A stretch of DNA of 64,000 nucleotides, taken from positions 186,001 to 250,000 of the forward strand of contig SCUS01000092.1 of assembly GCA_004297725.1 (NCBI GenBank), written 5' to 3'. This document shows positions 45,506 through 52,156 of the stretch, in pieces (positions within the stretch are counted from its first letter, which is position 1; each line of letters starts with the position of its first letter). The translations under genes and the position numbers were made by a program. The DNA is from Myxococcaceae bacterium. Lineage in GTDB: Bacteria; Myxococcota_A; Polyangia; Polyangiales; Ga0077539. Below the pieces are notes generated by a model. The model saw only the letters and a list, made by a program, of their open reading frames with translations. It made no database searches and had not been told where the DNA came from.

Positions 45506-46461
45506 CCGATGAGCCCATTGTGACGGCCGTCCTCCGTGGCCTGCGCGCCTCGCCCAAGACCCTCCCTGCGGCGCTTCTCTACGACGCCCTCGGGTCGGCC
45601 CTCTTCGAGGCCATCACCGAGCTGCCCGAGTACGGCCTCACCCGCGCCGACCTGCGGATGATCGAGCGCCACGCGGGCGACGTGGTGCGCGCCCTCGACG
45701 GCCCCCTCGACGTGGTCGAGCTCGGCCCCGGCGGCGGGCGCAAGGCCGCGCTCTTCCTGCGGGCGGTCACCGCGCGCCAGCCCCGCACGGTGTTCACCGC
45801 GGTGGACGTCTCCGCATCCGCCCTCCAGGAGTGTCAGCGGGCGCTGGAGCAGCTCGACGGGGTGGAGGTGCGCCCCGTCGAAGCCACCTACCTCGACGGG
45901 CTGCGCCGCGCCGAGAGGGTGCCCGGCGCGCGCCGGCTGGTGCTCTTCCTCGGCAGCAACCTCTCCAACTTCGACCGCCGCGACGCGCTCGGCTTCCTCC
46001 GTGACGTGCGCGCGACCCTCTCCCCCGGCGACGCGCTGCTGCTGGCGACGGACCTGGAGAAGCCCGCCGAGCGGCTGCTCCCCGCCTACGACGACGCGCT
46101 CGGGGTGACGGCGGCCTTCAACCGCAACCTGCTGGTGCGCATCAACCGCGAGTGCGGGGCGGACTTCGCCCTCCCGGACTTCGCCCACGAGGCCCGGTGG
46201 AACGCCCGCGACCGCCGCATCGAGATGCACCTCGTGGCGAGGCGCGCGTGCGAGGTGCACCTGCGCGGCGAGACCATCCGCTTCGCCGAGGGGGAGAGCA
46301 TCTGGACCGAGTCGAGCCACCGCTTCCGCACCGACGAGCTGCGCGCCTGGGGCGACGAGTCGGGCTTCGCCTGCGCCGGGCAGTGGACCGACGCCGGGTG
46401 GCCCTTCGCGCACACCCTGCTTCGGGCCCGCCCGAGCGCCCCCATCGGCATTCGAGGCTGA
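45502..46461 (+). CDS. egtD: L-histidine N-alpha-methyltransferase
   Basis: 319 residues from ATG 45502, overlapping the egtB stop (ATGA). Trimethylates the alpha-amino group of histidine to hercynine with SAM. The family signatures are all present: ALLYDALGSALFEAITELPEYGLTRAD at the N-terminus, VVELGPGGGRKAALFL (SAM site), LVLFLGSNLSNF, then AFNRNLLVRINRECGADF and HEARWNARDRRIEMHLVA, and IWTESSHRF near the end. The length is normal for EgtD. The egtB-egtD order with overlapping genes gives a complete minimal ergothioneine pathway apart from the final C-S lyase, for which no EgtE candidate is seen nearby. Confidence 0.9.
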   Translation: MTDEPIVTAVLRGLRASPKTLPAALLYDALGSALFEAITELPEYGLTRADLRMIERHAGDVVRALDGPLDVVELGPGGGRKAALFLRAVTARQPRTVFTAVDVSASALQECQRALEQLDGVEVRPVEATYLDGLRRAERVPGARRLVLFLGSNLSNFDRRDALGFLRDVRATLSPGDALLLATDLEKPAERLLPAYDDALGVTAAFNRNLLVRINRECGADFALPDFAHEARWNARDRRIEMHLVARRACEVHLRGETIRFAEGESIWTESSHRFRTDELRAWGDESGFACAGQWTDAGWPFAHTLLRARPSAPIGIRG

Positions 46462-46491
46462 CACCCTCCCGCTCGTCATTGCGGGGTGTCA
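46459..46491. promoter_or_regulatory. 8-bp inverted repeat upstream of the XRE regulator
   Basis: TGACACCC (46459-46466, starting in the egtD stop codon) and GGGTGTCA (46484-46491) are exact reverse complements with a 17-nt spacer, ending 20 nt before the XRE GTG start. Suitable as an autoregulatory operator. Confidence 0.45.
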
Positions 46492-46511
46492 ATGGTGCTA
46501 CGATCCGCCCC

Positions 46512-47105
46512 GTGGCAGGCGTCGCAGACCGGATACGAACGATCCTCGAGGAGCGGGGCTGGAGCGAGCGGGAGCTCGGGCGGCGCTCGGGCTTCGCCAC
46601 GCCGTCGCAGCTCAACGGCGTGCTGCGCAACCTCGATCGCGACGAGGGGGCGGTCGAGCGGGCGACGCTCAAGCGCATCGCCCGGGGCGCCGAGGTGTCC
46701 GAGCGCTGGCTGCTGCTGGGCGAAGGGGCGCCCGGCGACGAGGACGCCGCGAGGGGCCCGACGTCGCGGGAGAGCGCCCGCCCGCACATGATGAACGCCA
46801 TCGGCTTCGACGACGCGCTGGCCGAGGCGAAGCGGCGAGAGCCGAAGATCCGGGCGCACGCCTGGGAGGCCGTGGCGGGGAGCTCGCGGTACATCCTGCG
46901 CGGCATCGTCACCCCCGAGGACATCATCAAGCTGGCGCGCGTCGCCGAGGAGCTCGCCGACCCCGCGCGCATCGAGGCGGCGCTCGAGGCGCAGACCGCC
47001 CGGGTGCGCGAGCTGGAGGCGCAGATGGCGCGCGAGCACGCGGCGAAGAAGGCCGCCGCGGCGAAGAAGGCCACCGCCCCGAAGCGAGGCGCCCGCGGGC
47101 GATGA
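46512..47105 (+). CDS. XRE-family HTH regulator
   Basis: 197 residues from GTG 46512, the only usable start before the domain. Residues about 5-70 have the Cro/C1 layout: DRIRTILEERGWSERELGRRSGFATPSQLNGVL then LKRIARGAEVSERWLLLGEG. A short linker leads to a helical middle and a coiled coil (EAQTARVRELEAQMAREHA), with a Lys/Ala-rich tail AAKKATAPKRGARGR that could add nonspecific DNA affinity. It is followed by an ImmA/IrrE-like metallopeptidase gene, the arrangement of ImmR-ImmA and DdrO-IrrE in which the peptidase cleaves the XRE repressor under stress. Palindromes lie on both sides of the gene. Confidence 0.78.
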   Translation: MAGVADRIRTILEERGWSERELGRRSGFATPSQLNGVLRNLDRDEGAVERATLKRIARGAEVSERWLLLGEGAPGDEDAARGPTSRESARPHMMNAIGFDDALAEAKRREPKIRAHAWEAVAGSSRYILRGIVTPEDIIKLARVAEELADPARIEAALEAQTARVRELEAQMAREHAAKKAAAAKKATAPKRGARGR

Positions 47106-47125
47106 CCCGGCGGGCGCCCGGCACG

Positions 47126-47147
47126 GTGACATTGCCTGTCACGTGAC
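47126..47147. promoter_or_regulatory. GTGAC/GTCAC palindromes between the XRE and metallopeptidase genes
   Basis: GTGAC (47126-47130), GTCAC (47138-47142) and GTGAC (47143-47147); the last two make the perfect 10-mer GTCACGTGAC. Likely operator half-sites in front of the ImmA-like gene; binding protein not known. Confidence 0.45.
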
Positions 47148-47231
47148 TGTCGCGTCTGTCCTGGGTATCCAGCGGAGCGCTGGAGGGCCCCGAGGGGCGC
47201 CTCGGAGCGCCGCTGCCGCTATGGTGGAGGG

Positions 47232-47717
47232 GTGCCACCGATACGCCGACGCAAGCTCCCGTCTCCCGCGTACGCCGAGGTACACGCGATCCTCGAGCGG
47301 CCGTGGCTGGTGGACGTGGCGCTGCTCGAGGGCATCGCCGACGACGCGCACGAGCGCACCGACCTGCTCGACCCCTTCGCGGGGGGTTCGGGGCAGATCA
47401 TGGCGGCGCACCTGGGCTACCTGGTGATCCCCCGGCCGGACGTCGGGTGCGGCGTCAGCGGGCTGCTGCCGCGCGTGCTGCTGGTGCGCTCCAGCGCCGA
47501 CGACCTCCGGTGGAACCTCCGGGTGCTGCACGAGCTCGCGCACTCCCTGCTCGACGAGGGCTGCCCCCAGCACAGCCACGCCGACGCGTGGGCCCTCACG
47601 CTGGCCCTCGCGATCCCCCGGCGGCGCTTCCGGCTGCACCACGAGGCGCGGCACGTGCCTCGCTGGGCCGTGGCGCTGCGCCGGCTCACCGCGCGGGCCG
47701 TGGCGCGGGCGGCGTAG
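47232..47717 (+). CDS. ImmA/IrrE-type (M78) metallopeptidase-like protein
   Basis: 161 residues from GTG 47232. LRVLHELAHSLLDEG contains HELAH (His100, Glu101, His104), the HExxH zinc site of M78 peptidases. HSHADAWALTLALAIPRRRF downstream has the acidic residue (Asp118) in place of the third ligand position of the 'E/D-A..fA..LL.P' helix. The N-terminal segment LVDVALLEGIADDAHERTDLL and GYLVIPRPDVG fit the partner domain. Members degrade XRE repressors; the XRE gene is 126 bp upstream on the same strand. Shorter than IrrE and lacking its C-terminal GAF domain. The GGAGG just ahead of the GTG is unusually close. Confidence 0.72.
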   Translation: MPPIRRRKLPSPAYAEVHAILERPWLVDVALLEGIADDAHERTDLLDPFAGGSGQIMAAHLGYLVIPRPDVGCGVSGLLPRVLLVRSSADDLRWNLRVLHELAHSLLDEGCPQHSHADAWALTLALAIPRRRFRLHHEARHVPRWAVALRRLTARAVARAA

Positions 47718-47730
47718 CGCGCCGCGGGCG

Positions 47731-47759
47731 TTGACAGTCTCAACTGACGGTGCTACCCA
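47731..47759 (+). promoter_or_regulatory. Weak sigma-70-like promoter
   Basis: A consensus -35 TTGACA (47731-47736), 17 nt, then TACCCA (47754-47759), a poor -10. GTTGA/TCAAC (47730-47734, 47740-47744) is inverted around the -35. It could serve the coiled-coil gene at 47894. Confidence 0.25.
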
Positions 47760-47893
47760 GATACTGCTCGCAGGTTCAGCCCGCGGAGGCCCCGCGCCTC
47801 GGCGGATCACAGGGAGCGGAGGATGACATTGAAGAATAACAGAACAGGTCGCCAGACCCCCGGCGCGGCGGTGTCTCTTCCCGGGAGGCTCCC

Positions 47894-48376
47894 ATGAGCT
47901 CGTCGCTCACCACCTCGCTGATCGGCGTGGCCTTCACGCTCGCGGCCATCCTGGTGCAGCTCGGCCGCGTGCTCCAGCGCGCCGACCAGAACGAGGCCTC
48001 GCTCAAGGAGCTCAAGGAGCGGCGCGAGAGGGAGCTCAAGCCGCAGGCCGACCTCATCGCGGCGGTGCACCAGCGCACCCACGAGCTGTCCAGCGCGATC
48101 CAGGCGGTGAGCGCGCAGCACACGCTGCTGGAGAGCCGCATCGCCCACGCCGAGGCGGCCGGCGCCGAGCTCCGCCACAGGCAGGGCGGCAGCGCCAACG
48201 AGCTGCGCGCCGTGCTCGCCGAGGTGCTCGATCGCCTGGCCCGGGTGGAGACGGCGATGGCCCACTCCTCGCCGCCGCCGCTCCCCGCGGAGGCCGTCGC
48301 GCTCAGCCCTTCGCGAACTTCGCCCGCTCGTCGAGGGGCGGCACATAGCCTTGCAGGTATTCCACCGCGTCGCTGA
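47894..48376 (+). CDS. Small single-pass membrane protein with coiled coil
   Basis: 160 residues. GGGAGG lies 6 nt before the ATG. Residues about 6-24 (TTSLIGVAFTLAAILVQLG) are one transmembrane helix; after it a charged heptad region (DQNEASLKELKERRERELK ... HELSSAIQAVSAQHTLLESRI ... LRAVLAEVLDRLARVETAM) is a long coiled coil. The Pro/Ser/Arg-rich tail (about residues 125-160) is low-complexity and overlaps the 3' end of the LOG gene on the other strand by 74 bp, so the tail may be a read-through artefact. No family recognised. Confidence 0.55.
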   Translation: MSSSLTTSLIGVAFTLAAILVQLGRVLQRADQNEASLKELKERRERELKPQADLIAAVHQRTHELSSAIQAVSAQHTLLESRIAHAEAAGAELRHRQGGSANELRAVLAEVLDRLARVETAMAHSSPPPLPAEAVALSPSRTSPARRGAAHSLAGIPPRR

Positions 48377-48893
48377 CGCCCTCCGCGAAGTGGATGAAGC
48401 CCCGCAGCGCCGGGCGCATGAAGCCCGCCTCCACGGCCCGGTCGATCTGCGCTCGCATCGGGTCGTAGTAGCCGCCGTGGTTGATCACCACCACGGGCTT
48501 GGTGTGCAGCCCGATCTGCCGCCAGGTGGCGACCTCCAGCAGCTCCTCCCAGGTGCCGTAGCCGCCGGGGAGGGCGACGAAGCCGTCGGCGAGGGTGGCC
48601 ATCATCAGCTTGCGGGCGTGCATGTCGTCGGTGATGTGGAGCTCGCTCAGCCGGTCGTGCGCCAGCTCCCTCGCCCGCAGGCTCTCGGGCAGCACGCCCA
48701 CCACCCGACCCCCGAGCGCCAGCGCGGCGTCGGCCACGCCGCCCATCAGCCCCACCGAGGCGCCGCCGTAGACCACCGTCACGCCCTCCAGGGCGAGCGC
48801 CGCGCCGAGGGCGGTCGCCAGCGCCAGGAAGACCGGATCGTGGCCCGGAGAGGAGCCGCAATACACTGCGAGGGAAGATCCGCGGAGGTTCAT
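48303..48893 (-). CDS. LOG family / TIGR00730 Rossmann-fold nucleotide phosphoribohydrolase
   Basis: 196 residues from ATG 48893. SLAVYCGSSPGHDPVF begins the fold, VVYGGASVGLMGGVADAAL follows, and VALPGGYGTWEELLEV is the PGGxGTxxE motif that defines the LOG (cytokinin-activating) proteins and supplies the catalytic Glu. MHARKLMMATLADG holds the matching Arg. These enzymes release the base from nucleoside 5'-monophosphates. Function in bacteria is mostly detoxification or salvage. It is 11 nt downstream of the SUV3-like helicase gene on the same strand, and overlaps the coiled-coil gene by 74 bp at its 3' end. Confidence 0.82.
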   Translation of the reverse strand: MNLRGSSLAVYCGSSPGHDPVFLALATALGAALALEGVTVVYGGASVGLMGGVADAALALGGRVVGVLPESLRARELAHDRLSELHITDDMHARKLMMATLADGFVALPGGYGTWEELLEVATWRQIGLHTKPVVVINHGGYYDPMRAQIDRAVEAGFMRPALRGFIHFAEGVSDAVEYLQGYVPPLDERAKFAKG

Positions 48894-48904
48894 CGCGGCG
48901 CAGC

Positions 48905-51223
48905 CTATACCGCCGGGGCGCGCTCGCTCACCTGCGGAGCGATGGCCGCCACCACCCGCTCGGCCTCTCGCGCGCCGCAGCCCAGCCAGCTCGCGAAGGG
49001 CGAGCGCCGCCCGTCCTCGGTCGCGCACGCCGCCGCGATGCGCTCGACCACGTCCGCGCGCACCGCCCTCCCGCCCATCACGGGGTAGCCCATCGCCAGG
49101 TAGGCCCTCGGCGACACCCCCGGCTCCGCCGCCATCGACGCCGCGCCCGCCGACGGCGCCCGGACGCCCGCCCCGTAGCGCACCCGCACCAGGATCACCC
49201 GCCGCGCCACCGCCTCCGGGCTCAGCAGCGCCCTCGCGAACACCACCCTCGCCCCCAGCACCAGCCCCCTCGCCGCCAGGGCCTCACGGTCCACCGCCAT
49301 CGGATCGGCCAGCACCCCGTCGACCTCCGCCGTCAGCGCGCAGCCCAGGCCCTGCGCCAGCTGGTGCCGCAGCCCCCGCCACCACGCCGCGTCGACCGCT
49401 CCTCCCGCGGCGGCCTCCACGGGCTCCAGCAGGGCGCTCACCTCGTCGCGCGACCAGGCGACCAGCCGCCGGAGCAGCCGCGCCCTCGCTCCGCCGCCCA
49501 GCGCCGCCAGCGAGGGGGAGGTCTCCAGGTGCACGTCGGGGAGGGTCACCGACGAGCCCGCCACGAGGCGCGCCAGCACCTCGCCCTCGGGGGCCAGCAC
49601 CACCTGGGCTTTACCGTTCAGGGTAAAGCGAGGGTGCGGGGCGTCGATGAGCGACTCCATCCACGCCGTGGGCGAGGCCGTGGTCTCGGGCTCCTTCGGC
49701 GCGAGCGAGGCGCGCAGCCCCTTCAGCGCCGCGAAGGGGTGCCTCGGGTCGACGGGCTTCGTCTCCGCCTCGGTGAGCCTTCGCCGTGGGCGGGGCGCGG
49801 CGTTGGCCTTGGGGGCGGGCTCGTCGACGAAGCGCTGCACCAGGCGCGCGTGCAGGGCGTCGCTGAGCTGGTCTTCGAGCGAGCGGGTGTGCTCCTGCCA
49901 GCGGGTCGCCGCGTCGAGCCAGGAGGGGCGGTTGGCGAGGTAGGTCCAGGTTCGCACCGAGGCGATGCGGGCGACGAGGGTGTCGACGTCGCCGGTGAGG
50001 TCTTCGAGGGGGGCGACGCCCGCGCGGACGAAATCGGCGCGCAGCCGGCCGTGGTCGCAGAGCTCGACGAAGACCGAGGCGAGCTGACCCACGTGGTCCT
50101 CGAAGAGCAGGCGGCGGAAGTCGGGGACGGTGCACACCTCCCAGAGCAGGGCCACGCGCGACTCGGAGGTGGCCCGCTCTCGCACGTCCGCGCGCTGCAG
50201 GAGCGCCGCGAGGGCGGCCTCGTCCTCGGCCTGGCTTACCCGGGTGAGTATCCTCCTCGGCGCCGGGGTCTTCAGCGACGCGGTGAGCGAGGCGACGGAG
50301 CCGAAGTCGAGCTCGCTCGATCGCCAGATCACCTTGCGCAGCGGGGCGAAGCGCTGGCTCTCGATCTGCGCGCGCACCTCCCCGGGGATGACGTGGGGGC
50401 TGAGGGCGCTGAACGATCCGTCCTGGAGGTGGCGCCCGGCGCGGCCGGCGATCTGCCCGAGCTCGGCGGCGTCGAGCTCTCGCGCCACGCGGCCGTCGAA
50501 CTTGCGCAGCGACGCGAAGGCCACGTGGCGCACGTCGAGGTTGAGCCCCATCCCGATGGCATCGGTCGCCACGAGGTAGTCGACCTCGCCCGACTGGAAC
50601 ATCGCCACCTGCGCGTTGCGAGCCCGCGGGGAGAGGGCGCCGAGGACGACGGCGGTGCCTCCGCGCAGCACCCGGAGGCGCTCGGCGAGCTCGTAGACCT
50701 GCTCCATGGAGAAGGCCACCACGGCGCTGCGCCGGGGGACCCGGGCCAGGGGGACGGTCTCCGCCGCGCTGAGCTTCGAGAAGCGGGGAGCCCCGGAGAT
50801 CTTCGCCGTCGGCACCAGCTCGGAGAGCACCGAGGTCGCCGTGTCCGACCCGAGGAACCACGTCTCCTTCTCGCCTCTCGCGTGGAGCAGCCGGTCGGTG
50901 AAGACGTGGCCCCGCTGCGGGTGCGCCGCGAGCTGGATCTCATCGACCGCGAGGAAGTCCACGGCCAGGTCGAGGGGCATCGCCTCGACGGTGCAGACCC
51001 AGTAGTCGGGCCGTGGCGGGATGCGCTTCTCCTCGCCGGTCATGAGGGCCACGCGCCCCTCGCCGACGCGGGTGCTCACCCGGTCGTAGACCTCGCGGGC
51101 GAGCAGCCGGAGCGGCAGGCCGATCATCCCGGTGGCGTGCTCGAGCATCCGCTCGACGGCGCGGTGGGTCTTGCCGGTGTTGGTGGGCCCGAGGAGGCCC
51201 TGGATGAGCGTGGGCTCGGGCAT
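48905..51223 (-). CDS. SUV3-like ATP-dependent RNA helicase
   Basis: 772 residues from ATG 51223; longer frames upstream are chance. LLGPTNTGKTHRAVERML (residues 10-27) is the Walker A of the mitochondrial SUV3 group (GxTNxGKT). FLAVDEIQLAAHPQRGHVFTDRLL carries motif II as DEIQ (residues 94-97) rather than DEAD, as in SUV3. TEMFQSGEVDYLVATDAIGMGLNLDVRHVAFAS (motifs V) and IAGRAGRHL (motif VI, QxxGRxGR) follow. SUV3 unwinds RNA 3' to 5' with PNPase in the mitochondrial degradosome; bacterial homologues are restricted. The C-terminal 400 residues include an SUV3-specific region and a long unassigned extension. It sits in a minus-strand block with the methyltransferase and LOG genes. Confidence 0.85.
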   Translation of the reverse strand: MPEPTLIQGLLGPTNTGKTHRAVERMLEHATGMIGLPLRLLAREVYDRVSTRVGEGRVALMTGEEKRIPPRPDYWVCTVEAMPLDLAVDFLAVDEIQLAAHPQRGHVFTDRLLHARGEKETWFLGSDTATSVLSELVPTAKISGAPRFSKLSAAETVPLARVPRRSAVVAFSMEQVYELAERLRVLRGGTAVVLGALSPRARNAQVAMFQSGEVDYLVATDAIGMGLNLDVRHVAFASLRKFDGRVARELDAAELGQIAGRAGRHLQDGSFSALSPHVIPGEVRAQIESQRFAPLRKVIWRSSELDFGSVASLTASLKTPAPRRILTRVSQAEDEAALAALLQRADVRERATSESRVALLWEVCTVPDFRRLLFEDHVGQLASVFVELCDHGRLRADFVRAGVAPLEDLTGDVDTLVARIASVRTWTYLANRPSWLDAATRWQEHTRSLEDQLSDALHARLVQRFVDEPAPKANAAPRPRRRLTEAETKPVDPRHPFAALKGLRASLAPKEPETTASPTAWMESLIDAPHPRFTLNGKAQVVLAPEGEVLARLVAGSSVTLPDVHLETSPSLAALGGGARARLLRRLVAWSRDEVSALLEPVEAAAGGAVDAAWWRGLRHQLAQGLGCALTAEVDGVLADPMAVDREALAARGLVLGARVVFARALLSPEAVARRVILVRVRYGAGVRAPSAGAASMAAEPGVSPRAYLAMGYPVMGGRAVRADVVERIAAACATEDGRRSPFASWLGCGAREAERVVAAIAPQVSERAPAV

Positions 51224-51275
51224 GGCTGCGACCGAGCCTTTAGCGCAACGCGAGCTCCCCCGCAGCGATGCGGGT

Positions 51276-52073
51276 CTACTCGGGCAGCCCCAGCACGCTG
51301 GTGATGAACACCGGCCGCCACGGGACGCGACGGCGCTCGACGCGGAAGCGGTAGCCCTCGCGCTGGAGCGGGGCGACCAGGGCCTCCAGCTCGGCCACGG
51401 AGTAGGCGCGCAGGCACGAGGCGAAGCCGTCCCAGGTGATGGCCGCCGGGAGCACCGGCAGCGCATAGGTGAGCGCGAGCGAGGAGGCGCGCCGGGGGCG
51501 CACGAAGGGCATGAGCCCGAGGACGCCCGGGGGAATGCTCGCCACGATGGCCGCGCCCTGGAGGCTGCGCTCGACGAACTCGACGGTGACGATGGGCTGG
51601 CGCTTCTCGGCCGCGTCGGCGAAGACCGCGCGCGCCACCTCGGGAGGGAGGTGATGGAGCGCGTTGAAGATGGTCCTCACCCCGGTGAGCTCGTCGGGAA
51701 CGCTCGTGGCGTCGGTGCTCTCCCGCCGCCCGACGGCGTGCCCTGGGAGCTCGGCCTCGGCGCGCTCGAAGGCGTCGCGGTTGGGGTAGAGGTCGGTGAG
51801 CACCACCGAGGCGTCGCGGCCGTGGCGCTCCCTCAGCCGTCGCACCAGCGAGACCACCGGGCCTCCGCCGCCCGAGCAGAGGTCGACGATGCGCCCGGTC
51901 TTCCCGGCGTCCATGGCCTCCAGCACCAGCGGCGCGGCGGCCTCGGAGGCGCCCATCACCTCCGAGGCGACCCGGAGGAAGCCCGTCATGGCGTCGCGCA
52001 AGGGAGCAGGAAACCAGGGATGGTCCTCGAGTTCGGGCGCGGGGATGCGGGACATGACCGGGATGGCTACCAT
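51276..52073 (-). CDS. Class I SAM-dependent methyltransferase
   Basis: 265 residues from ATG 52073; ATG 52055 (MSRIPAPE) is equally possible. RIVDLCSGGGGPVVSLV is the SAM-binding glycine motif, SVVLTDLYPNRDAFERAE the acidic second strand, and IFNALHHLPPEVARAVF the post-motif segment typical of a small-molecule or lipid methyltransferase. The C-terminal half has hydrophobic stretches (IVASIPPGVLGLMPFVRP, SLALTYALPVLPAAITWDG) that could touch a membrane or lipid substrate. Substrate unknown. It lies 52 nt upstream of the SUV3-like gene on the same strand and is divergent from hflX. Confidence 0.72.
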   Translation of the reverse strand: MVAIPVMSRIPAPELEDHPWFPAPLRDAMTGFLRVASEVMGASEAAAPLVLEAMDAGKTGRIVDLCSGGGGPVVSLVRRLRERHGRDASVVLTDLYPNRDAFERAEAELPGHAVGRRESTDATSVPDELTGVRTIFNALHHLPPEVARAVFADAAEKRQPIVTVEFVERSLQGAAIVASIPPGVLGLMPFVRPRRASSLALTYALPVLPAAITWDGFASCLRAYSVAELEALVAPLQREGYRFRVERRRVPWRPVFITSVLGLPE

Positions 52074-52156
52074 CCCCCGATCGGAGCGGTCACTCTCTGG
52101 GTGCCTCTCTCCGGTTCGGGTCATACTGAGCCCGATACGTCCGGGAAGGAGATTTC

